A stretch of 59,853 nt of DNA from Gammaproteobacteria bacterium (GTDB lineage: Bacteria > Pseudomonadota > Gammaproteobacteria > UBA6429 > Thiohalophilaceae). The notes under the pieces are model-generated. The model ran no database searches. It saw nothing but the letters and a program-made list of their open reading frames with translations, and was not told the DNA's origin. The DNA lies in the NCBI GenBank assembly GCA_029880855.1, contig JAOUNS010000022.1, positions 1 to 59,853 of the forward strand, given 5' to 3'. The stretch's first letter is position 1; every line of letters begins with the position of its first letter. A program made the translations under genes and the position numbers. Below are positions 1-6,484 of this stretch, one piece after another.

Positions 1-86
1 GGGTAAGATTGCATTCGGCATTAGGGTATATGGCGCCACTGCATTATGAATTAATGAATGAAGTGGCTTAATAAAGGTGTCCGTGA

Positions 87-167
87 AATCGGGGGAAGTT
101 CAGAGAACAATTGTTTCTAATATAAGCAGCCTCGAATATTAGCAAGAATTGTTCTCTGACCCCGATT
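87..167. repeat. long imperfect hairpin, intergenic
   Basis: Nested inverted repeats form an 81-base hairpin. AATCGGGG (87-94) pairs with CCCCGATT (160-167), CAGAGAACAATT (101-112) with AATTGTTCTCTG (147-158), and CTAATAT (117-123) with ATATTAG (136-142). It lies just past the 3' end of the pentapeptide gene, so it could act as a terminator, but there is no clean T-run and the stem is far longer than needed. A related hairpin lies on the other side of the same gene (1260-1326), which suggests a mobile or repeated palindromic element. Confidence 0.75.
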
Positions 168-179
168 GTTTCCGATTGT

Positions 180-1196
180 TTATTCAGCAGAACCGTTATC
201 GGACAGCCTGGTTGTGATCACTACATTTACTGCAATTTCCTCAATAACTGCGTCTCCAATTTTTGCGCCGATGAGTTGCGTGTTCTTCAGGTCTGCCCCG
301 GTCAGGTTCACTTCGGTCAGGTTTGCTCTGGACAGGTTCGCTTCAGTCAGGTTTGCATAGGACAGGTTCGCGTCGGTCAGGTTCGCCTCTGTCAGGTCCG
401 CTTCGGACAGGATCGCATCGTCCAGTATTGCATTGGACAAATTCGCTTCGGACAGGTCCGCCTTGTACAAGATCGCATATGTCATCTCTGACTGAGACAG
501 GTCTGCTCGGGACAGGTTCGCTTCGGTCAGGTTCGCCCCGCTCAGGCCTGCTCTGTTCAGATTCGCACCGGACAGATCTGCGCCAGACAGGTTAGCTGAT
601 ATCAGATTTGCCTGGGTTAAACGTGCGCTGGTCAGGATTGCCTTGGTCAGGTTTGCGCCTGAGATGTATGTAGTGTGCATGTTTGCAGAGTGCAGGTTTG
701 CTTCGGCAAGGTTTGAAGCGGTCAGGTTCGCCCAGGTCAGGTCTGCTTCGGTCAGGTTTGCCTGGAACAGGTTTGCTTCTCGCAGGCTCGTACTGGACAG
801 GTTTGCTCCGGACAGATCTGCGCCTGACAGGTTTGCTTTGGAGAGAATGGTCATGGAAATATCTGCACCGGACAGGTTTGCCCCGGACAGGTCTGCTCTG
901 GTAAGGGTTGCATCGGAAATGTTTGCACCGGCGAGGTTTGCTCCGGTCAGGATTGGGGATGTTCCAGTCAGGTCTGATCCGTACAGAATCAGGTATGTCC
1001 TGGAGAGATTTGCACCAGACAGGTCTGCACCGGTGAGATTTGTTCCGGACAGGTCTGCTCTGGACAGGTCTGCTCCGGACAGTTTTGCTCCCGACAGATC
1101 TGCCCCGGACAGGTCAATCTCCTCCGGCCGTTCATTGTTCCATTTTGTTGCTCCATCTTTTTGCATAAGCAGACGAAGGTGATCCTGGTTAGCCAT
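180..1196 (-). CDS. pentapeptide-repeat protein
   Basis: 338 residues. After a short N-terminal segment with a WN..R motif (about 1-27), residues about 28-312 are almost entirely tandem A(D/N)LSx pentapeptides, roughly 55 of them, with a short non-repeat C-terminal tail. Such repeats fold into a right-handed quadrilateral beta-helix. Some members (Qnr, MfpA) mimic DNA and bind gyrase, but most have no known function and nothing here marks a target. No signal peptide is visible, so a cytoplasmic location is likely. The ATG at 1196 follows AGGGATATGAG. The 15-base coding periodicity creates long false frames on the opposite strand. Hairpin repeats lie on both sides of the gene. Confidence 0.93.
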   Translation of the reverse strand: MANQDHLRLLMQKDGATKWNNERPEEIDLSGADLSGAKLSGADLSRADLSGTNLTGADLSGANLSRTYLILYGSDLTGTSPILTGANLAGANISDATLTRADLSGANLSGADISMTILSKANLSGADLSGANLSSTSLREANLFQANLTEADLTWANLTASNLAEANLHSANMHTTYISGANLTKAILTSARLTQANLISANLSGADLSGANLNRAGLSGANLTEANLSRADLSQSEMTYAILYKADLSEANLSNAILDDAILSEADLTEANLTDANLSYANLTEANLSRANLTEVNLTGADLKNTQLIGAKIGDAVIEEIAVNVVITTRLSDNGSAE

Positions 1197-1259
1197 CTCA
1201 TATCCCTGAACTTTGAGTCAAATTCAATATGTCGCAATTAAACAGGGATGCAATTAAAC

Positions 1260-1326
1260 GGTGACAGAGAACAATTGCTTCCAATATTAATCGCGTCAAT
1301 ATTAACGAAAATTATCCTGTGTCACC
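1260..1326. repeat. second hairpin of the same family
   Basis: GGTGACA (1260-1266) pairs with TGTCACC (1320-1326) and two AATATT blocks pair around a short loop. The left arm, reading AGAGAACAATTGCTTCCAATATT, matches the left arm of the hairpin at 87-167 in sequence as well as in layout. It sits upstream of the pentapeptide gene start, so the two hairpins bracket that gene. A half copy (GAACAATTGTTTCCAACAT) occurs at about 12973. Confidence 0.65.
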
Positions 1327-1381
1327 ATGTGTTTTGTCACCTCACGTCGTGTAGTTAAACGAGTTGAAAGGGGAAGAGAGA

Positions 1382-1430
1382 TTAAATTTTGTACAAATTG
1401 AAAAGGTGGTTAAGAAATAACCCCTCTTTG
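1382..1430 (+). repeat. dispersed intergenic motif, copy A
   Basis: AT-rich block running TTTTGTACAAATTGAAAA then GGTGGTTAAGAAATAACC and CTCTTTG. It is one of six alignable blocks in intergenic gaps of the first 10 kb. The shared core is roughly TTTTGTACAATC, GGAAAAGTGGTTAA, TAAATAATCC. All copies read in the plus direction, whatever the flanking gene orientation. Confidence 0.55.
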
Positions 1431-1464
1431 CCTTTGTTCCCTTAATGGGGGAAAGCGTAAAGGG

Positions 1465-1500
1465 AATTAATTTTGTACAATCCGGTAAAGTGATTGATCC
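1465..1500 (+). repeat. dispersed intergenic motif, copy B
   Basis: Shorter copy of the same block: AATTTTGTACAATCCGG followed by TAAAGTGATTGATCC. It lies 35 bases after copy A in the same gap, so the gap holds a tandem pair. The rest of the gap (1197-1582) holds the hairpin at 1260-1326 and a weak inverted repeat near 1530; no other gene is seen. Confidence 0.5.
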
Positions 1501-1582
1501 GAAAAAGGGAACCGGGGACTATTATTCCTGATATCAGCGGTCTCTAATATCGGTTGTTTAAACTATGGCTGGTGGATTGAGT

Positions 1583-2026
1583 ATGAGAAATTTTTTTATA
1601 TTGCTAATATGTGCTATCTGGATTACAGCCCCAATTCAGGCGAAGGAGACATTGTCACCATTCGAAAAGGTGACGCTTGAGGCTCGGAAAACGCAAGACT
1701 TCATGCCGGTGTGGGAACGATTTGTCAATACGGAATTCTTTGTTTCAATCATTCCACTGGATTCAGGTAAACAAACTTCAGATTTCAGGTTTTCAATTCT
1801 CAATGGCCCTGGCACAAATACTGAACCGGTTGTCCTTGTGTCAGAAAATCTGCAGCGACTCTCCATTGCAGAGAGCGGTAAATCAATCAAGCTGCGTGGC
1901 GGCAAGTTAATTCAGATGATAAACCCGGAGGTGGGTATAGTCGTAGTTTTGAGTGATGGTGCATTTGGTATACCGAAGGAACGGGTGCAATGGCTCAAAT
2001 CCAGTATCCAGACTGTAAACCGGTAG
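1583..2026 (+). CDS. hypothetical secreted protein
   Basis: 147 residues from the ATG at 1583, chosen over the in-frame ATG at 1565 because GGTGGA lies 8 bases upstream and the product then begins directly with a signal peptide (MRNFF, hydrophobic to about residue 20, cut near PIQA/KE). The mature part has no cysteine and no motif I recognise. Its mixed alpha/beta composition includes a stretch rich in small strands near residues 90-130. No partner gene is adjacent on the same strand. Function unknown; likely periplasmic. Confidence 0.65.
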   Translation: MRNFFILLICAIWITAPIQAKETLSPFEKVTLEARKTQDFMPVWERFVNTEFFVSIIPLDSGKQTSDFRFSILNGPGTNTEPVVLVSENLQRLSIAESGKSIKLRGGKLIQMINPEVGIVVVLSDGAFGIPKERVQWLKSSIQTVNR

Positions 2027-2268
2027 AATGTCACAAAAGATGGTGTGAGAGACCAATTGCAAACTCCGGAGCCGGTATACTATTTATTACTAAAGCTCGG
2101 TGAACAGAGAAGCAGGTATAGTGTCCCCGGATTTCCCCTTGATTGGTTACTATTTAATCTCTCCATCTCTTTTATTTAGAAGAAATAATTCTTGTTGCTG
2201 AAGTCGGGGTTATATGCATTGAGCAAAACACTGAGATGTTATTTTGACGAGCACCACGGACTGAGCCT

Positions 2269-2820
2269 GTGAAAGCACCGGAATTTATCGAAACCGAACG
2301 ACTTATCTTGCGCCGACCTCATTTGCTTGATGCGGAGGCAATATTTACTCGCTACGCCGGTGATCCTGAGGTTACCCGATATCTTGGCTGGCCTCGACAC
2401 AAGTCGATTGAACAAACCAGAGGATTTCTTGCCTTCAGTAATGACGAATGGGAAAGAGCACCTGGCGGTCCTTACATTATCGAGTCTCGAGAAACGAATG
2501 CTGTACTTGGCAGCACGGGCTTCGGGTTTGAAGTTATTGACCGGGCGGCTGTTGGTTATGTCCTGGCTAAAGATGCATGGGGTTTCGGTTATGCGGCAGA
2601 GGCTCTTCGGGCGCTGACTGCAATTAGCCCGGAAATCGGCGTCAGCTATCTATTTGCTTATTGTCATACGGAACACAAGGCATCGGCTCGTGTCCTCGAA
2701 AAGTGTGGCTTCATATTGGAAGGTATACTTCCATGCCATACTGAGTTTCCCAACCTTGAAGGTTCAGGCAAGAAAGACGTGCTGTGTTACTCAAGGGAGT
2801 TCAATAAAGAATTTCCGTGA
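2269..2820 (+). CDS. GNAT family N-acetyltransferase (RimJ/RimL-like)
   Basis: 183 residues from a GTG start at 2269. The N-terminus reads ETERLILRRP, the usual opening of RimJ/RimL-type enzymes. The acetyl-CoA binding region is visible as VGYVLAKDAWGFGYAAEAL near residues 99-117 (the Q/RxxGxG/A loop is WGFGYA). It is followed by the conserved N/HxAS.RVLEK.GF block (KASARVLEKCGF). Family members transfer acetyl groups to protein N-termini or small molecules; the substrate cannot be read from the sequence. It stands alone, with no strong ribosome site seen, so the start is moderately secure. Confidence 0.88.
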   Translation: MKAPEFIETERLILRRPHLLDAEAIFTRYAGDPEVTRYLGWPRHKSIEQTRGFLAFSNDEWERAPGGPYIIESRETNAVLGSTGFGFEVIDRAAVGYVLAKDAWGFGYAAEALRALTAISPEIGVSYLFAYCHTEHKASARVLEKCGFILEGILPCHTEFPNLEGSGKKDVLCYSREFNKEFP

Positions 2821-2889
2821 ACGGTTTTTAACAAGCCGGGTTTAAACAGATATACTGTTCAGATAGTGATTTATATTCGGGAGGAAAAA

Positions 2890-3399
2890 ATGAAGTGCAC
2901 AAATTGCCAGACAAACGTTGATCTATCTGCCCGGTTTTGTCCATCTTGCGGTACTGCAGTGACAGCCGGCCATGAAGTAATATCACAATCCGAGGTTACA
3001 ATTGAATGGCTGATAAATATTCTTAAAGGTATGGGCTACATCGTTAAGCCGGTTGAAACGGCTCCCGACGTAATTCTGGCAACGAAGGACGGACATGTAC
3101 ATTTCCACATGCAGATATTCAAGGATATGAATCTGATTGGTTTCCAATCTGTTTGGGAAATAAAGAAGCCATCCTGGCTGAATAAGGATGATTTCCTGGC
3201 AGCTCTCAATACAGCCAATAGCAAGGGATGGTTGTGTTCTGTCTTTACTCCCGATTCACTGGATATGATTTATATTTCTTCATATATTTATCCCACTGAG
3301 AGTATATCAAACAGGGATATAATGTTGTTTGTAAAGAATTTTAATGATGCTGTAATTTTAATGCTTCAAAGTCCGGAGCTGGATAAGTATATGCCGTAA
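2890..3399 (+). CDS. zinc-ribbon protein with YbjN-like domain
   Basis: 169 residues from the ATG at 2890, preceded by GGGAGG (2879-2884), which decides this start over an upstream GTG. The N-terminus has a zinc ribbon with C3, C6, C17 and C20. Residues about 38-165 resemble YbjN-type domains: an LNxANxxGW.C segment, short strands and a closing helix ending in DAVILML. YbjN-like domains have a type III secretion chaperone-like fold and are poorly understood. No signal peptide, so cytoplasmic. The domain match is by eye. Confidence 0.75.
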   Translation: MKCTNCQTNVDLSARFCPSCGTAVTAGHEVISQSEVTIEWLINILKGMGYIVKPVETAPDVILATKDGHVHFHMQIFKDMNLIGFQSVWEIKKPSWLNKDDFLAALNTANSKGWLCSVFTPDSLDMIYISSYIYPTESISNRDIMLFVKNFNDAVILMLQSPELDKYMP

Positions 3400-3520
3400 T
3401 ATGAGCTGTTAATGCCGGCATCCTCGTGCGTACTTGTTTCAAATATATTTTCAATTAAATTAGAAAATATTATTCACTGAAGTTATTTATCCCGCCTCGG
3501 TCCATTCGCCGGACCATCGC

Positions 3521-3928
3521 TTATCTTAAAAACAACAACCAAATCGCCGGTACAATAAAAGCACCATATGTCATGAACATGCCTGCTGCTTTCGGCGCCG
3601 GGTTGTTTGTAAACAGAACGCTCAGTGCGTGGGTGCATCGACTGGCAATCAACAGGCCGCCCACTGTCCAGACGAGGGTATTGGAGGCATTGTGATATTC
3701 CAGCAGTCCCAACATGACAAGACAGATTGGTACGTATTCGACAAAGTTTCCAAAGGCGACTCTGCGCCGCTTTAACACTTCGTCATCGCCGTCACCAAAT
3801 GCAACACCACCTATATCACCCATGGCCTTGCCAAGGGCAATTCGGCGCATGGTGACTTGCATGGTGAGTGGCAGCATAATGATGGCGAGGATAGATGCCA
3901 CGGTTGTAGTAACTGTCAATGTATTCAT
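3521..3928 (-). CDS. MAPEG family membrane protein
   Basis: 135 residues with four predicted membrane helices (about 5-25, 58-78, 84-104, 115-134). The layout matches the MAPEG family (membrane-associated glutathione and eicosanoid enzymes): a loop rich in charged residues (DDEVLKRRRVAFGNFVEYVPI) leads into the second helix, with the conserved R..N..E.VP pattern. Bacterial members are often glutathione-transferase-like; the substrate is unknown. The ATG follows AAGGAGAG. It starts 18 bases after the AHSA1 gene on the same strand, so it is probably the last gene of the arsR operon. Confidence 0.85.
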   Translation of the reverse strand: MNTLTVTTTVASILAIIMLPLTMQVTMRRIALGKAMGDIGGVAFGDGDDEVLKRRRVAFGNFVEYVPICLVMLGLLEYHNASNTLVWTVGGLLIASRCTHALSVLFTNNPAPKAAGMFMTYGAFIVPAIWLLFLR

Positions 3929-3946
3929 TTTTTCTCTCCTTGTATT

Positions 3947-4393
3947 TCAGCTGTTTAGATAGTCATCCAGACGGGATAAGGTGCCCAGCCATCCTTCGTT
4001 ATGTCTGGCGCGCATGTCTTCGCCCTTGAGCTTGATATGTGAAACGATTAGTTGCGTATATTCTCCATCTTCAAGCAGATCAATCGACACCAGCGTATCG
4101 ATATCGGCATGGGGATCCGGTTTTTCCCAGCAAAATGAAAAGGCCAGGTGTGCCGGTTTGTCGATAGCGTGAAATTCACCTGTCAGTGATGTCGTGATCC
4201 CGTCGGGCAGGGTAAATTCCATTCTGTATCGACCACCGGTATAAAATTCATATTGGGTAACGTTGGTTTTGATACTTTCATGGGGCGCGAACCATTGGCT
4301 GATCGCTTCAGCAGTGGCAAAGGCATTGAACACATGGTGTATTTGATGGCGATATTGGCGTCGGAATTCCAGCGGTGATTTGTCGGCGTTCAT
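3947..4393 (-). CDS. SRPBCC/AHSA1 family protein
   Basis: 148 residues. The START/Bet v1-like fold of the AHSA1 subfamily is visible from the V..A..T...IS.WFAP opening (residues about 21-37), GG.YR.EF (about 54-61), a central F.W.......VSIDL strand and the closing GW...L..L..YL helix. Proteins of this type beside an ArsR regulator are common. They bind hydrophobic ligands, but the ligand is rarely known. The start codon overlaps the stop of the upstream arsR-type gene by 4 bases, so translation is coupled. Confidence 0.88.
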   Translation of the reverse strand: MNADKSPLEFRRQYRHQIHHVFNAFATAEAISQWFAPHESIKTNVTQYEFYTGGRYRMEFTLPDGITTSLTGEFHAIDKPAHLAFSFCWEKPDPHADIDTLVSIDLLEDGEYTQLIVSHIKLKGEDMRARHNEGWLGTLSRLDDYLNS

Positions 4394-4731
4394 TCTCTGT
4401 CCTTGCTTTTATCGAGGAATTCCCCCAAACGGGACAGACTGCTCTCCCAAAATGACAAGTGTCGTTGTAGCCACTTGTCGGCCTCTTCGAGGGGTGCTGT
4501 GTTCATGGTGAAAAAGTGTTGTCTACCTTCCACCTTTCTGACCACCAGCCCCGCCTGTTCCATTACCCTGAGGTGCTTGGATATGGTTGGCTGTGAGGAA
4601 TTGAACATTTCAACCAATTCATTGGCGGAGCACTGCCCTCGCTGACTGATGGTGGCCAACATCTTGCGTCTGGATTCATCACCTAGTGCGCGAAATGTGC
4701 GGTCCAGTGTACTGGAATATTGTATAGCCAT
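4390..4731 (-). CDS. ArsR family HTH transcriptional regulator
   Basis: 113 residues. A winged helix-turn-helix is clear: FRALGDESRRKML then ELVEMFNSSQPTISKHLRVM and a wing ending VEGRQHFF. The usual ArsR metal-binding CxC motif is missing and there is no cysteine pair in the recognition helix, so metal sensing is unlikely. This is the SdpR-like subgroup often paired with AHSA1 proteins. An 18-bp perfect palindrome covers the start codon, consistent with autorepression of the three-gene operon. Confidence 0.92.
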   Translation of the reverse strand: MAIQYSSTLDRTFRALGDESRRKMLATISQRGQCSANELVEMFNSSQPTISKHLRVMEQAGLVVRKVEGRQHFFTMNTAPLEEADKWLQRHLSFWESSLSRLGEFLDKSKDRE

Positions 4732-4740
4732 ATGGCTATA
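4723..4740. promoter_or_regulatory. 18-bp perfect palindrome over the arsR-type start codon
   Basis: TATAGCCATATGGCTATA is a perfect inverted repeat that contains the ATG of the regulator (CAT at 4729-4731) and overlaps its -10 element. Symmetric AT-rich sites at this position are typical ArsR-family operators, so this is the likely autoregulatory site. Binding is inferred. Confidence 0.7.
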
Positions 4741-4765
4741 TTAGTTATCTAACAAGTGTTGTCAA
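4738..4765 (-). promoter_or_regulatory. sigma-70 promoter of the arsR operon
   Basis: On the minus strand TTGACA (4765-4760) is followed after 16 bases by TAATAT (4743-4738). This is close to the sigma-70 consensus. The -10 runs directly into the palindrome, so transcription starts within or just past the start codon, giving a very short or leaderless 5' end. Confidence 0.65.
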
Positions 4766-5117
4766 GCTTATTTATGTCTACAATTAGTAGTGAATTATAC
4801 GGCCCGGTATTTGCGCAGAGCCAAATACCGTTGTGACGGATATCGATGTTTGTGTCAGCGTTGCCGGTCGGATATGAAAAAGTCGCTGGAAGCAGGCTGT
4901 TATTTTCAGGGTGAGTTGTACGCAATATCCTCACCAGGTAATCAAACTTTTGTAGCCAGGCAGGTTTATTTGTTTATTATCTTCGGATGGTTGGTCAAAA
5001 GAAACCAAATAGCATGGGCCGGGTGGGCTCAAAAAAGTCTATCCGAGAGGCAAATAATAATCAGCTCAAGCAGCCCCAATACTGCAGCGCTTGCTTTGTG
5101 CTGTTCAGAAATAATCT

Positions 5118-5206
5118 ACATAACAAGTCACTTCAGTTTGGAACAAAAGCGGCGCGCCTCCTGGTGCCGCCACACTTTTTTTCTCAGCTGAACTCAATCG
5201 TTATAT
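5118..5206 (+). other. attC-like integron recombination site
   Basis: An 89-base imperfect palindrome. The left end ACATAAC (5118-5124) mirrors the right end GTTATAT (5200-5206), and the adjoining stretches CTTCAG and CTGAA also pair. A GCGGC/GCCGC stem lies inside. AACAAGTC next to the left end and the CAGCTGAACTCAATCGTTAT right end look like attC sites of environmental integrons. The left core departs from RYYYAAC at one base and the right from GTTRRRY. No integrase gene is in the window. The rest of 4766-5217 shows no convincing gene; open frames that read into the site are probably chance or cassette remnants. Confidence 0.55.
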
Positions 5207-5217
5207 GGTTAATGTAT

Positions 5218-5538
5218 ATGGATAAAGTATTAACGTCTAAAATCACTTTCTCTGTACTCCTGGCGGTTTTTTCGTGCACTACATTTGCAGAAAGTTGGAG
5301 TGCTGTGGGTAGGCATGGTGAATGTATACCACTTGAGGAACTGTCAAAAAGAGTTGTGTTTCTTGCTAATGTTGCTTCACTTGATGATTTGAAAAATAAT
5401 TTGGAACAACGGGGCCTGGAATATACATTGAAACCAATGTCGAGCGAATTAAAAGAATTTTTTACCTTAAATATTCCAACTGAAAGTGTAAAAATGATAA
5501 TTACAAAAAGTAAAAATTGTAAAGCTCTTGCTAAATGA
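5218..5538 (+). CDS. hypothetical small secreted protein, possible cassette gene
   Basis: 106 residues from the ATG at 5218 (another in-frame ATG at 5212). The N-terminus is a signal peptide (hydrophobic residues 9-21, cut near TTFA/ES). The mature part is about 82 residues with two cysteines (in GECIP and KNCKAL) that could form a disulfide, and charged helices between. The start lies about 12 bases after the end of the attC-like site, the arrangement found in integron cassettes, but no matching attC is seen after the stop. Codon use is AT-rich. No function recognised. Confidence 0.6.
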   Translation: MDKVLTSKITFSVLLAVFSCTTFAESWSAVGRHGECIPLEELSKRVVFLANVASLDDLKNNLEQRGLEYTLKPMSSELKEFFTLNIPTESVKMIITKSKNCKALAK

Positions 5539-5685
5539 AGAAACCATATAGCGAGTCAGACCACCGAAACAACTTGCAGACAATTCCGGTAACAGTATAT
5601 ATATTCAATATTAAAACGCGGTGATCGGAGAAATAGATGTACTGTCCCCGGGTCACGGAGTCAAAATTAAAGGGAATGGAGGGGT

Positions 5686-5740
5686 CAATTTTTGTGCACT
5701 TTGATAAAGTGGTTAACAAATATTCACTCTGCACTCTTTT
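5686..5740 (+). repeat. dispersed intergenic motif, copy C
   Basis: Same family as at 1382: AATTTTTGTGCACTTTGAT then AAAGTGGTTAACAAATATTC and CTCTTTTG. It is preceded by a CTGTCCCCGGGTCACGG stretch resembling the text near other copies. It sits in the gap between two unrelated plus-strand genes. Confidence 0.5.
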
Positions 5741-5804
5741 GTTCATTGGGAATAATTGCACCCCTCGTGGTCCGAACTAAAATGCCGGGTTAAATTGGTC
5801 TTGA

Positions 5805-6392
5805 TTGATGCAACAACTGCTGAAAGAAACTGCTGAGAATCTGGAAAAATGTGTTTTACACGGATTGAAGATATGCCGGTCTCTGGAAGGTATGAAAGAG
5901 ATTCTGACGGGTTGTTTTGCCGGTGTTATCGAAAAAATGGCCTGGGTGAAGCCATTTCACATTTATCTGGATCAGACGAAAGATTATATACCCTCTTATT
6001 ACTTTGACTCGGATAGTTATTCTCAACAATGCCTTGTGATCAATAATGGGCCGGATGAACAGTTTCTCTATCTGAATGAAAAAAACTGGAATCTCAATGA
6101 TTATGAGGAAAATTTGCAGATAATTGCCGGTCACCTGGTAAAATGGCAGGCGCTGTCGTGTCCAAAAAATGTTATGGCTGTACAGGAATTGATTGAAAAA
6201 GATTGCTGGGAGTTGAGCGCAAAAACATTGCCCAGGTTATCGGATAATGTTCCAGCTGACACAGAAGAATTGCTCAGTTGGGATGATAAATGTGTGCTAA
6301 CCGGGACCAGTAAGGAAAACATGATGGTGATCACCAGACAACAATGGGATAAGATTGTCGAAAATGAAACGTGGTTTAAAGACCAGGAATAA
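5805..6392 (+). CDS. hypothetical protein
   Basis: 195 residues; the first two codons are both ATG. No signal peptide or membrane helix, so cytoplasmic. Residues about 1-45 form an amphipathic helix rich in Cys and Glu. The middle has a Y/F-rich strand segment (YIPSYYFDSD), and the C-terminal third is acidic. I recognise no domain. It converges on the TssB-TssC fusion gene with only a 92-base gap holding a dispersed repeat, so a link with that gene is possible but there is no shared operon. Confidence 0.6.
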   Translation: MMQQLLKETAENLEKCVLHGLKICRSLEGMKEILTGCFAGVIEKMAWVKPFHIYLDQTKDYIPSYYFDSDSYSQQCLVINNGPDEQFLYLNEKNWNLNDYEENLQIIAGHLVKWQALSCPKNVMAVQELIEKDCWELSAKTLPRLSDNVPADTEELLSWDDKCVLTGTSKENMMVITRQQWDKIVENETWFKDQE

Positions 6393-6426
6393 GATAAAAA
6401 ATTTTGTAAAAAAGGGAGCGGAGGAA

Positions 6427-6470
6427 CAAGTTTGTATGATCTGGTAAGGTGGCTAATCAATAATCCTTCC
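6427..6470 (+). repeat. dispersed intergenic motif, copy D
   Basis: AAGTTTGTATGATCTGG then TAAGGTGGCTAATCAATAAT and CCTTCC. It is the same degenerate block as at 1382, between two convergent genes. Confidence 0.5.
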
Positions 6471-6484
6471 GTCCCGTTTGGTCG

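Noticed and set aside
276-1182. Long plus-strand open frames opposite the pentapeptide gene
   Set aside because: They arise from the 15-base periodicity of the real gene, are rich in repeated Arg/Phe/Ser/Asp units and have no ribosome site.
4747-4753. ATCTAAC, fitting the attC core consensus
   Set aside because: It sits inside the arsR promoter spacer and no partner end is seen nearby, so it is taken as chance.
4790-5191. 133-residue open frame reaching into the attC-like site
   Set aside because: It has no ribosome site or domain, and its last part is simply the translated recombination site. It may be a cassette relic but is not supportable as a gene.
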